Shown here piece by piece: positions 1-6,693 of a stretch of 11,083 nucleotides of DNA. The translations under genes and the position numbers were made by a program. This stretch comes from Hyphomicrobiales bacterium (GTDB lineage Bacteria > Pseudomonadota > Alphaproteobacteria > Rhizobiales > Kaistiaceae). Each line of letters begins with the position of its first letter. The stretch's first letter is position 1. The notes beneath the pieces were generated by a model. The model did not search any database and was not told the DNA's origin. It worked only from the letters and a program-made list of their open reading frames with translations. The stretch is from positions 1 through 11,083 of the forward strand of contig JAFKJZ010000518.1 in NCBI GenBank assembly GCA_017305815.1. The letters run 5' to 3'.

Positions 1-22
1 CGGCGGGACCCTCCCCCCGCCG
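1..22 (+). other. Partial intercistronic hairpin at the left edge
   Basis: CGGCGGG at 1-7 is the reverse complement of CCCGCCG at 16-22, giving a 7-bp GC stem with an 8-base loop. No T-run follows, so it does not look like a simple terminator. In operons of this type the gene before the first permease usually encodes the substrate-binding protein, and a stem-loop between the two often lowers permease expression. That role is inference, since the upstream gene lies outside the window and the stem may extend further left. Confidence 0.3.
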
Positions 23-62
23 CTGCCCCTTCCAAATCCGTCCCATTCCATCGAGGCCGACC

Positions 63-1007
63 ATGACCGTGGCACCGATCCCGACGGCGACGCAATTCGA
101 CCGCAAGCTCTCCATCGCCAAGCCGAAACAGAAGCCGGAAGCCAATGCGCCGGGGGTGAATCCCCGCATTCTGCTGACGCCCTCGGTAGTGCTGCTACTG
201 ATCTGGATGATCGTTCCGCTCGCCATGACGCTGTGGTTTTCGACCCAGCGATACAATCTTCTCAATCCTGGCATCGGCGGCTTTGTCGGCTTTCGAAACT
301 ACGAATATCTGCTTCGCGATCCCGCCCTTCTCGGTGCCGTCATCAACACGGTCCTGCTCGTCGGCGGCGTTCTGATTGTCTCGGTCGTCTGCGGCGTGTT
401 GCTCGCGCTCCTTCTCGATCAGCGCTTTCCCGGTCGCAATCTCTGCCGCCTGCTGGCGATCGCCCCGTTCTTCGTGATGCCGACGGTGAGCGCTCTCGTC
501 TGGAAGAACCTGCTCATGCACCCGGTGAATGGCCTGTTCGCCTGGATCGCGTCGCTGCTCGGGCTACCGGCGATCGATTGGTTCACCAATTATCCGCTGT
601 TCTCGATCGGCATCATCGTCGCCTGGCAATGGATCCCCTTCGCCACACTGATCCTGCTGACGGCACTGCAGTCGCTGGATCACGAGCAGATGCAGGCCGC
701 CAACATCGACGGCGCGCGCGGCTTCCAGCTTTTCCGCCACATCATCCTGCCGCATCTCTACCGCCCGATCACGATCGTCGCGATGATCGAAACGATCTTC
801 CTGCTCTCGATCTTCGCCGAAATCCTCGTCACGACCTCCGGCGGCCCGGGCACGCAATCGATGACACTGCCCTTCCTGATCTACAAGATCGCCCTTCAGG
901 ACTGGAACGTTGGCGGAGCCTCGGCCGGCGGCGTGTTCGCCATCATCCTGGCCAACATCGTCGCATTCTTCCTGATCCGTTCGATCGCACACAATCTGGA
1001 GCGCTGA
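63..1007 (+). CDS. Polyol ABC transporter permease, SmoF/MtlF-like (MalF-type)
   Basis: Inner-membrane permease subunit of a CUT1 sugar ABC importer, 314 residues. About 30 polar residues precede six hydrophobic segments, the usual MalF-type layout. The EAA-loop motif that contacts the ATPase is seen near residues 208-232 (AANIDGA, then ILPHL). Several stretches match my memory of the Rhodobacter sorbitol/mannitol permease SmoF, among them AWQWIPFA, LLTALQSLDHEQM, FAEILVTTSGGPGT and the C-terminal GGASAGG. The ATG at 63 is chosen because GAGG at 53-56 gives a 6-base spacing. The stop is 2 bases from the start of the next permease, so the two are probably co-translated. The family assignment is strong. 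The exact polyol is not readable from sequence, so no symbol is given. Confidence 0.95.
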   Translation: MTVAPIPTATQFDRKLSIAKPKQKPEANAPGVNPRILLTPSVVLLLIWMIVPLAMTLWFSTQRYNLLNPGIGGFVGFRNYEYLLRDPALLGAVINTVLLVGGVLIVSVVCGVLLALLLDQRFPGRNLCRLLAIAPFFVMPTVSALVWKNLLMHPVNGLFAWIASLLGLPAIDWFTNYPLFSIGIIVAWQWIPFATLILLTALQSLDHEQMQAANIDGARGFQLFRHIILPHLYRPITIVAMIETIFLLSIFAEILVTTSGGPGTQSMTLPFLIYKIALQDWNVGGASAGGVFAIILANIVAFFLIRSIAHNLER

Positions 1008-1009
1008 TC

Positions 1010-1834
1010 ATGCTGGAGCAATCCTTCCGACGTCAGGCGCTCATCACCACGCTCGGTTGGGGTGCAACCCTGCTGATGTTCTTTCCGATCCTCTGGATGA
1101 CAATGGCAGCGTTCAAGACCGAAACGCAGGCGATAGCCTCGCCGCCGATCTTGTGGTTCACACCGACGCTCGAGAATTTCATTGCCGTGCTTCGGCGCGC
1201 CGACTACCTGCACTTCTTCACCAACAGCGTGCTGGTTTCCGTTGGCTCGACCGCGCTCGGCATCCTGATCGGCCTGCCCGCCGCCTATGCGCTCGCCTTT
1301 CATCCCGGCCCCAAGACGCGTGACCTACTGGTCTGGATGCTGTCCACCAAGATGATGCCGGCCGTCGGCGTGCTGGTGCCGATGTATCTCATGTTCCAGA
1401 AGACCGGCATGCTCGACACCGTCACCGGGCTGATCGCAATCTATACGCTGATCAACCTGCCGATCATCGTATGGATGCTGTTCACCTTTCTGCGGGAAGT
1501 GCCGCGGGAAATCCTGGAAGCCGCCCGCATCGACGGCGCCTCCCCCCTGCTTCAGATCCTGTACCTGCTGCTGCCGCTGACGGCGCCCGGCATCGCATCG
1601 ACCGCCCTCCTCGCCATCATCCTGACCTGGAACGAGGCCTTCTGGAGCATCAACCTGACCGCTTGGCGGGCAACGCCCCTGCCGGCCTTCATCGCGTCCT
1701 TCTCCAGTCCCGAAGGGCTGTTCTGGGCCAAGATGTCGGCCGCGTCACTACTCGCCATCGGACCGATCATCGCGTTTGGATGGCTGACGCAGAAGCAGCT
1801 GGTCCGCGGCCTGACGTTCGGGGCGGTGAAGTAA
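1010..1834 (+). CDS. Polyol ABC transporter permease, SmoG/MtlG-like (MalG-type)
   Basis: Second permease of the same importer, 274 residues with six membrane segments, the normal MalG-type length. The frame is open far upstream, but the start must be ATG 1010: it lies 2 bases after the stop of the first permease, with GGAG at 998-1001 as ribosome site. Diagnostic stretches are FFPILWMTMAAFKTE near the N-terminus, LLVWMLSTKMMP in the middle, the EAA loop near residues 167-193 (ILEAARIDGA, then LLLPL), LTWNEAFWSINLT, and the C-terminus WLTQKQLVRGLTFGAVK, which as I recall is nearly identical in Rhodobacter SmoG. It should pair with the upstream permease and an ATPase not present here. Substrate is inferred to be a sugar alcohol. 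Confidence 0.95.
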   Translation: MLEQSFRRQALITTLGWGATLLMFFPILWMTMAAFKTETQAIASPPILWFTPTLENFIAVLRRADYLHFFTNSVLVSVGSTALGILIGLPAAYALAFHPGPKTRDLLVWMLSTKMMPAVGVLVPMYLMFQKTGMLDTVTGLIAIYTLINLPIIVWMLFTFLREVPREILEAARIDGASPLLQILYLLLPLTAPGIASTALLAIILTWNEAFWSINLTAWRATPLPAFIASFSSPEGLFWAKMSAASLLAIGPIIAFGWLTQKQLVRGLTFGAVK

Positions 1835-1884
1835 ACCAAACAAGACGAACGCTATTTGAACGACCCATCAGACAGGCGATCCCC

Positions 1885-2658
1885 ATGTATATCAACAAGT
1901 ACAAGCTGGACGGACAGACGGCCTTCATCACCGGCGGCGGACGCGGCATCGGTCTGGCCACAGCACAGGCGCTGCTCGAATCCGGCGCCAACGTCGTCAT
2001 CTCGGACATCAATCCTGACGTCCTGGAATCCGGCCGCAGCGAGCTTTCCGCAAAAGGATTCACGGTCGACACGATGGTGCTCGACGTCAGCAATTCCGCC
2101 GATGTCGCGCGCGTCGCCGCCGAGGCCAACGCCAGGCATGGCGGGATCGACATTCTGGTCGCCAATGCCGGCATCGCCTGGCCCGACACGGGCGGGGAAA
2201 GCATGAGCGACGAAGTCTGGTTGAAGGTGGTCGATATCGACCTGAACGGCTGCTACTGGTCGTGCCGCGAATTCGGGCGGGCGATGCTGGAGCGTGGCAG
2301 GGGCGCGATCGTCACGGTTGGCTCCATGTCGGGCCTGATCTCCAACAAGCCGCAGCGCCAGGCGCACTACAACGCGGCCAAGGCCGGCGTGCATCACCTG
2401 ACGCGCTCGCTGGCGGGCGAATGGGCAGAGCGTGGGGTTCGCGTCAATTCAGTCGCCCCGACCTATGTCGACACCGTCATGTCGCGTGGCGGCTTCACCG
2501 ATCCGACCCTGTTCCCGATCTGGATGGAGAACACCCCGATGAAGCGCGTTGCGCGGGCCGACGAGATCGCCTCGGCCATCCTGTTCCTGGACACCGACGC
2601 CTCGAGCGCCATGACCGGATCTATCGTCGTCGTCGATTGCGGCTACACGATCTGGTAG
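1885..2658 (+). CDS. Short-chain dehydrogenase/reductase, galactitol/polyol dehydrogenase-like
   Basis: Cytosolic classical SDR of 257 residues that probably oxidises a sugar alcohol to a ketose or aldose with NAD+. Visible motifs are the nucleotide-binding TGGGRGIG at residues 16-23, D41 at the end of beta-2 (VISDIN), which favours NAD over NADP, NAG at 94-96, and the catalytic set N121, S149, Y162, K166 with YNAAK. The C-terminus GYTIW closely recalls the GYTVW end of Rhodobacter galactitol dehydrogenase, as does GSMSG around the catalytic serine. The usual VDGG near the end reads VDCG here. ATG 1885 has AGG at 1874-1876 and lies 50 bp after the permease stop, so it is likely in the same operon. 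Galactitol, threitol, arabinitol or a related polyol are all possible substrates. Confidence 0.9.
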   Translation: MYINKYKLDGQTAFITGGGRGIGLATAQALLESGANVVISDINPDVLESGRSELSAKGFTVDTMVLDVSNSADVARVAAEANARHGGIDILVANAGIAWPDTGGESMSDEVWLKVVDIDLNGCYWSCREFGRAMLERGRGAIVTVGSMSGLISNKPQRQAHYNAAKAGVHHLTRSLAGEWAERGVRVNSVAPTYVDTVMSRGGFTDPTLFPIWMENTPMKRVARADEIASAILFLDTDASSAMTGSIVVVDCGYTIW

Positions 2659-2684
2659 TAGAAGGACTCCGTCGCGACAGGTCG

Positions 2685-2742
2685 CATGGCCGTTTGGTGG
2701 CTGTCGCCCGCGCGACGGCCACCATCCGAAAACAGGGCCATG
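2685..2742. promoter_or_regulatory. Long imperfect palindrome upstream of the DeoR gene
   Basis: The core arms GGTGGCTGTCGC (2696-2707) and GCGACGGCCACC (2712-2723) pair over 12 bp with a single G-T mismatch and a 4-base loop. Outside them GTTT (2692-2695) matches AAAC (2730-2733), and CATGGCC (2685-2691) matches GGCCATG (2736-2742). The whole element fills the space between the dehydrogenase stop and the regulator start. There is no T-run. It could be an operator for autoregulation, an mRNA hairpin separating expression of the two genes, or a copy of a genomic palindromic repeat. The structure is seen directly; its role is inferred. Confidence 0.55.
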
Positions 2743-2745
2743 CAC

Positions 2746-3573
2746 ATGGATATTCCAAGCAGACGCGTCGAGATCCTTCCGGCGAAGCGGCGCGCGATGA
2801 TACTGGAACGCGTGCGCCAGAACGGCTCTGCCACGATCCAGGAACTGGCCGACGAGATTCACGCCTCGCCATCCACCATCCGCCGCGATCTCGACCAGCT
2901 GACCGAGGAAGGCTATCTGGAGCGCACCCATGGCGGCGTGCTGCTGGTGCCGCCGCTCCGCTCGACCTTCGAGCGTGAACCCTCGCTCGACGCGCAGCTT
3001 CAGCACAACCAGAAGATTGCCATCGGCCAGGTGGCCGCCCAACGGCTCAATCCGCGCGACAGCGTCATTTTCGATTCCAGCTCCACCGTGCTGGAGGCGG
3101 CCCGCGCCGCCGTCCTGCGCGACATTCCGCTGACGGCGGTCACCAACAACCTGGAGTCCGCCCTCGTCTGCTCGCAATGCCCGTCCTGGCGCGTGATCAT
3201 GCCGGGCGGCACGATACGCCCCACCACGCGCAGCATGGTGGGGGAACCGGGCGAAGCATTCCTCAAGACCATTCATGTCGACGTCTGCCTGATCGGCGCC
3301 TATGCCGTCACCGGTCGCCTGCTGACGGACGCGACCATCGAGGTCGCCTCGCTGAAGCGGGCGATGATCCAGTCCGCGCGCCGGACTCTTCTTCTCGTCG
3401 ATAGTTCCAAGTTCCAGGCGCCGGCCTTCAGTACTTTCTGCGAAATCCAGGACATCGACGAGGTCATCACCGATGACGGCATCGCGCCGGAACATCTGGC
3501 GGCGCTACGCGCCTTCAGCGTCAAGGTGACGGTGGTTCCGGTCAACGCGAACGGCTCTGCCAGCATGAGCTGA
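2746..3573 (+). CDS. DeoR-family transcriptional regulator of sugar metabolism
   Basis: DNA-binding regulator of 275 residues. An N-terminal winged helix-turn-helix spans about 12-66, with IQELADEIHASPSTIRRDL and the family signature ERTHGG. A C-terminal sensor domain related to sugar-phosphate isomerases follows (about 85-240): FDSSSTV at 109-115, VTNN at 132-135, MPGG at 152-155, DVCLIGA at 179-185 and VDSSKF at 218-223. Members usually repress sugar or polyol operons and are released by a phosphorylated intermediate. An upstream ATG at 2686 is open in frame but would place the palindrome inside the gene. ATG 2746 has AGGG (2734-2737) at a good distance, while ATG 2740 is too close. Targets are probably the flanking operon and its own promoter. 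Confidence 0.92.
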   Translation: MDIPSRRVEILPAKRRAMILERVRQNGSATIQELADEIHASPSTIRRDLDQLTEEGYLERTHGGVLLVPPLRSTFEREPSLDAQLQHNQKIAIGQVAAQRLNPRDSVIFDSSSTVLEAARAAVLRDIPLTAVTNNLESALVCSQCPSWRVIMPGGTIRPTTRSMVGEPGEAFLKTIHVDVCLIGAYAVTGRLLTDATIEVASLKRAMIQSARRTLLLVDSSKFQAPAFSTFCEIQDIDEVITDDGIAPEHLAALRAFSVKVTVVPVNANGSASMS

Positions 3574-3575
3574 CT

Positions 3576-3645
3576 GGAACGTTCACGCTCATTTTCGGAA
3601 TGTTTTGGTATGGATTGATAGAGTTTGATCATGTTAGGATCAATC
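3576..3645. promoter_or_regulatory. Cluster of direct and inverted repeats, candidate DeoR operator region
   Basis: Within 70 bp after the DeoR stop there are two direct repeats, GGAACGTT (3576-3583) and GGAATGTT (3597-3604), starting exactly 21 bp apart, which is two helical turns. They are followed by two overlapping inverted repeats sharing one arm: GATTGAT (3613-3619) with ATCAATC (3639-3645), and TTGATC (3625-3630) with GATCAA (3638-3643). This AT-richer patch stands out from the GC-rich surroundings and lies upstream of the aldolase-like gene. I could not place a convincing -35/-10 pair. Binding by the adjacent DeoR protein is inference. Confidence 0.45.
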
Positions 3646-3747
3646 ACGGTCAACCATGGCGACAGCATTCCATCGGGTGGCGATGGTTCGGACCGGCGTC
3701 AACAAAAGTTCGAGGGATCGTCCGCGAGCGGCCCAACCTCGAGCTGC

Positions 3748-3766
3748 AGAAAGGAACCGCCCCTTG
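3748..3766 (+). promoter_or_regulatory. Ribosome binding site with TTG start
   Basis: AGAAAGGAA at 3748-3756 lies 8 bases (counted from the AAAGGA core) before a TTG at 3764. No ATG is available in this frame between 3683 and the conserved N-terminus. The codons from ATG 3656 to here give an arginine-rich, low-similarity leader, so TTG is the preferred start. Confidence 0.6.
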
Positions 3767-4786
3767 ACCCGCCTCGACGAAAAGCTAGCCAGGATCCGCA
3801 ACGGCCAGTACCGCCGATCGGATTTCATCATTGCCGACGCCAAGGATGGCGACATGGGCTCGGGCATCACCTGCACGGCGCCGAACCGCAATCGCGATGG
3901 TTCCTGGACCCGCTACCGCACCCGCGCCGAGTTCCTCGATCAGATTGCCAAGGTGGTGAAGCAGGACATCGTCGATATCATGCTGGTGTCCGCCTCCAAT
4001 CTGGAGTTGCTGCAGGAGCGTGGAACCTTCAGCGATAGCCGGGTGAAACCGGCGATCCGCGCCAACGACGCCACCGACTGCTGGGGCGGCGTGCGCCATC
4101 AGCGCTACACCAAGTCGCCCTCGCAGCCGCATCGCTCGGCCGACCTGCGCCGCCTTGTCGAGCGGGCGCCCGCCATCGGAACCGATCTCGGCCTCTACTC
4201 CGTCACCTTCGTCAACGACGTGGATATGGACCGCGCCGCGGGCGAGGCCTTTGCCGATTTCCGGGCCGACGCCGCACGCAATGGCTTCAAGTACTTCCTG
4301 GAGGTCTTCAACCCGAACACCGATATTGGCCTCGACCGCCAGGCGACAGCCGAATTCGTCAATGACAGCATCCTGCGCGTGCTCGGCGGCGTGATGAAGC
4401 CGGACCGGCCGCAATTCCTGAAGATCCCGTTCAATGGCCCCGCAGCCCTCGAGGAACTCGCCTCCTTCGATCCAAGCCTTGTCGTCGGCGTGCTTGGCGG
4501 CGGCGCCGGCACCACGCGCGACACCTTCGAACTGATCGCCCAGGCCGAACGGCATGGTGGGCGCCTGGCCCTGTTCGGCCGCAAGATCAATCTGGCGGAA
4601 TCGCAGCGGACGATCATTGCGATGATGCGCCATGTTGCCGATGGCGACCTTACCGCAGAGGAAGCCGTGCGCGCCTATCACGGCGAACTGAAGAAGCTTT
4701 CGATCACGCCGATCCGCAGCCTGGACGATGATCTTGTCATCACCGAGGAGCCGCTGAAGCAGGCGGCGATCCGCAAGGCAGCCTAG
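3764..4786 (+). CDS. Uncharacterised TIM-barrel, class I aldolase-like enzyme
   Basis: Predicted soluble protein of 340 residues from the TTG start. It looks like an (alpha/beta)8 barrel: strand-like segments DFIIADAKDGDMG (20-32), DIVDIMLVSAS (68-78), LGLYSVTFVND (142-152), YFLEVFNP (177-184), FLKIPFNG (218-225), LVVGVLGGGAGT (239-250) and RLALFGRKINLAES (267-280) alternate with helices. The layout, with a lone lysine in a late strand (K220) and a glycine-rich phosphate-type loop after it, recalls DeoC/LacD class I aldolases. I remember similar proteins with the GAGTTRDTFELI and LFGRKINLAES motifs as hypothetical or aldolase-like, never with a proven reaction. Sitting after polyol transporter, dehydrogenase and DeoR genes, it probably acts on a sugar or sugar phosphate from the imported polyol. 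Isomerase or epimerase activity is an alternative. Confidence 0.75.
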   Translation: MTRLDEKLARIRNGQYRRSDFIIADAKDGDMGSGITCTAPNRNRDGSWTRYRTRAEFLDQIAKVVKQDIVDIMLVSASNLELLQERGTFSDSRVKPAIRANDATDCWGGVRHQRYTKSPSQPHRSADLRRLVERAPAIGTDLGLYSVTFVNDVDMDRAAGEAFADFRADAARNGFKYFLEVFNPNTDIGLDRQATAEFVNDSILRVLGGVMKPDRPQFLKIPFNGPAALEELASFDPSLVVGVLGGGAGTTRDTFELIAQAERHGGRLALFGRKINLAESQRTIIAMMRHVADGDLTAEEAVRAYHGELKKLSITPIRSLDDDLVITEEPLKQAAIRKAA

Positions 4787-4861
4787 CGCCGGACCCGGCA
4801 AGAAGAACCGGAGCGCGGCCCGCCCCCTCTCCGAGATGGCGGTCGGCAATGCCAGAAACAG

Positions 4862-4886
4862 AGATGGTCGCGCAAGGCGACCATCT
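4862..4886 (+). terminator. Perfect 10-bp hairpin after the aldolase-like gene
   Basis: AGATGGTCGC (4862-4871) and GCGACCATCT (4877-4886) are perfectly complementary around a 5-base loop, 76 bp after the stop of the aldolase-like gene. No T-run follows, so it is not a canonical intrinsic terminator. It could stabilise the mRNA 3' end or take part in factor-dependent termination. It marks a likely end of the polyol operon. Confidence 0.4.
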
Positions 4887-4984
4887 ACCGTCCTGGACAG
4901 GCATAATTTACGGAAGGCTTCGATGGGGCCGTCGATCTCCGGGTCTTCGCCCGCCGGCGCCGATATAGAGCTGCGCCCGGCCCG

Positions 4985-5323
4985 ATGGCCTGCTCCAGCA
5001 CCGGCGATGCCGAGGTCGCACGCTGGTTCTCGCGCGTGATCGCCGTCGAGGGCGGCAAGATCGGCCCCGTCGAGGCGCTGATCCTCGGCGTGGCGCTGTC
5101 GGCCGATGCGCTTGCCAATGCCGTCGGCGCCGGGCTGATGGAAATGCCGCCGCTCGCGATCGCCCTCTCGGCCCCGATCGGCAGCCTGCTGACCATTTCG
5201 CTCGGCGTGGCGCTCGGCCTCCGCGCGACGCGGATCCGCTTCGGCGGCATCGATGTCGGCCGCTTCGGCACACTGCCGGGCGGCTTCATCCTCGTCGGTC
5301 TCGCCATCGTCCAGTTCCGGTAA
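4985..5323 (+). pseudogene. C-terminal half of a YtaF/MntP-like membrane protein (remnant)
   Basis: The translated stretch contains PVEALILGVALSADALANAV, then a GAGL turn and two more hydrophobic segments, ending LPGGFILVGLAIVQFR. The order matches the second repeat of YtaF/MntP-family cation or manganese exporters, where a segment of the form ALSLDA with its aspartate opens each three-helix half. A complete member has about 190-220 residues and two such halves. Here only about 95 residues match. The frame is open back to 4907 but holds arginine-rich, non-membrane sequence, and no ribosome site precedes ATG 4985. The simplest reading is a gene that lost its N-terminal half by deletion. A functional three-helix half-protein is the alternative. 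Confidence 0.5.
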
Positions 5324-5476
5324 AGCGCGCCCCCGCCCTCCCCTCGACCGTCGCGACCGCTCCCGTCATCCTGCCCCCCGACGGCCCGCGCCGCAACGAG
5401 GACCGCGTTCTCCGCAACGGCGATCAAGTGGAGGGATCCGGAACCGTCCATAGAGGACGAAGGTCAGGGAGGAACG

Positions 5477-6310
5477 ATGGATCCGGTAGGCAAGGCCCTT
5501 TGGTTCATGGAGAGCCATTTCGCGGAGGCGATCACGCTTGGTGAGATCGCCGAGGCGAGCGGCGTTTCCCGCTTCGACCTGTCGCGCAGCTTCGGCAGGG
5601 CGACGGGCCACACCGTGATGGGCTATCTGCGCCGCCGTCGCCTCACCGAGGCGGCGCGGGCGCTGTCGGGCGGCGCACCCGACATACTTTCGGTGGCGCT
5701 CGACGCTTCCTACGGTTCCCACGAAGCCTTCTCCCGGGCCTTCCGCGACCTGTTCGGCCTGACGCCGGAGCAGGTCCGCATGCAGCGTCATCTCGACAAC
5801 CTCGAACTTCTGGAGCCGTATCAGATGGATGAATCGCTTCTCGTCGACCTCGACGCCCCGCGTGTCGAGGCAGGCCGCCCGCTGCGGATCGCCGGCCTTT
5901 CCGGCCGATACACCTTCGAGACGAACCAGGGCATTCCAGCGCAATGGCAGCGCTTCGCGCCGCATTTCGGCAACATATCCGGGCAGATCGGATGGACGAG
6001 CTATGGGGTCTGCCGCAGCCTCGAGGACGCCTGCGGCTTCGACTACATCTCCGGCGTCGAGGTCGCCGACGATGCCGATATCGGCCCGGAGCTTGTAAGC
6101 CTGCGCATCCCGGCCCAGCGCTACCTGGTGTTCGTCCATCGCGGCCACATCGCCGGGATCCGCAAGACGGTCTACACGATCTGGAACCGCTCCCTGCCAG
6201 AATCCGGCCACGAGGTCGCGGATTCGCCGGACTTCGAGCTCTACGACCAGCGCTTCGACGCGACGACGGGGAACGGAGAGGTCGAGATCTGGATTCCGAT
6301 CCGCAGCTAG
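5477..6310 (+). CDS. AraC-family regulator with GyrI-like effector-binding domain
   Basis: Transcription factor of 277 residues with the DNA-binding domain first, as in Rob, not last as in AraC. Two helix-turn-helix motifs lie at about 19-41 (LGEIAEASGVSRFDLSRSF) and 68-92. The family signature is clear in ASYGSHEAFSRAFRDLFG (77-94), followed by LTPEQVR. From about residue 126 to the end lies a GyrI-like small-molecule-binding domain, with RIAGLSGRY near its start and the closing strand GEVEIWIPI. Such proteins often sense drugs, dyes or other hydrophobic ligands and control export or modification genes. ATG 5477 follows a strong AGGGAGG (5466-5472). No target gene sits beside it except the membrane-protein remnant upstream. 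The stop codon overlaps a dispersed repeat. Confidence 0.9.
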   Translation: MDPVGKALWFMESHFAEAITLGEIAEASGVSRFDLSRSFGRATGHTVMGYLRRRRLTEAARALSGGAPDILSVALDASYGSHEAFSRAFRDLFGLTPEQVRMQRHLDNLELLEPYQMDESLLVDLDAPRVEAGRPLRIAGLSGRYTFETNQGIPAQWQRFAPHFGNISGQIGWTSYGVCRSLEDACGFDYISGVEVADDADIGPELVSLRIPAQRYLVFVHRGHIAGIRKTVYTIWNRSLPESGHEVADSPDFELYDQRFDATTGNGEVEIWIPIRS

Positions 6311-6405
6311 AGCGTTCTCGAGCGAGGGGGATACCGGTTCGCGCGAAGAAAGCCCGGCAAGACAAGGAGCTAGATCGTCTCTGCGTTTGCGCGAAACGCT
6401 GAAGC
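6307..6405. repeat. Dispersed palindromic repeat of rhizobial type
   Basis: The segment beginning CTAGAGCG and passing through GGATACCGGTTCGCG (partly altered here to GGGATACCGGTTCGCG), GAAGAAA and GACAAGGAGCTAGA resembles an intergenic repeat that I remember as very common in Hyphomicrobiales genomes. Both boundaries carry a CTAGA core, at 6307-6311 and 6370-6374. It then continues into a small hairpin, GCGTTT with AAACGC (about 6383-6399). The element begins inside the AraC stop codon, which it supplies. Identification rests on memory of the family, and the right boundary is approximate. Confidence 0.55.
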
Positions 6406-6491
6406 GGATCTGGCCTGCCTGCGACCGGGATATTCCCGGCGCGCAGCCAATATCATGGGTTGCTATTTCTGCACAAATGCTACCTATGAGT

Positions 6492-6564
6492 TGTGGCTGC
6501 GTTTGCCCACCCCGGCTGGATGGCAGCCACAGCCCGCTAGTCCTGGAGCCCTGGGCTAGCGGGC
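6492..6564. other. Two adjacent perfect 9-bp hairpins
   Basis: TGTGGCTGC (6492-6500) pairs with GCAGCCACA (6523-6531), enclosing a smaller GGCTG/CAGCC pairing. The very next base starts a second pair, GCCCGCTAG (6532-6540) with CTAGCGGGC (6556-6564). Two long perfect stems back to back, without a spacer, suggest a folded transcript or a processed repeat. Neither strand shows a T-run after the structure, so it does not read as a simple terminator. Confidence 0.5.
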
Positions 6565-6665
6565 ACCTCGCGTGCCTGGGCGGGCGCGATGGACAAGGCT
6601 TTTCGGCGCAGCGCCAGACCATCGCGAGCAGCCTGTCGAGCCGCCTCGGTGCGGCAGCGTCCAGC

Positions 6666-6693
6666 AAAAGGGCCGCCCCGGGGGGGCGGCCTT
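6666..6693 (-). terminator. Possible intrinsic terminator on the minus strand
   Basis: On the minus strand AAGGCCGCCCC is followed by a CCC loop, GGGGCGGCC, one C and then TTTT (6669-6666). The stem is 9 bp, all G-C. The T-run is short, so strength is uncertain. On the plus strand the same stem is followed by CTTGGG and would not terminate. No confident minus-strand gene ends here; a decayed frame stops at 6722. Confidence 0.4.

Noticed and set aside
233..1009. Upstream extension of the second permease frame through the first permease
   Set aside because: The extra 259 residues are Arg/Pro/His-rich shadow sequence, while the first permease in the other frame is a clear family member.
6492..6564. 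Integron attC-like site from the adjacent hairpins
   Set aside because: No RYYYAAC/GTTRRRY core sites and no integrase or gene cassette nearby.
5366..6667. A 433-residue minus-strand frame across the AraC regulator
   Set aside because: It overlaps a gene with unmistakable AraC and GyrI motifs and a strong ribosome site, and itself shows no family signature.
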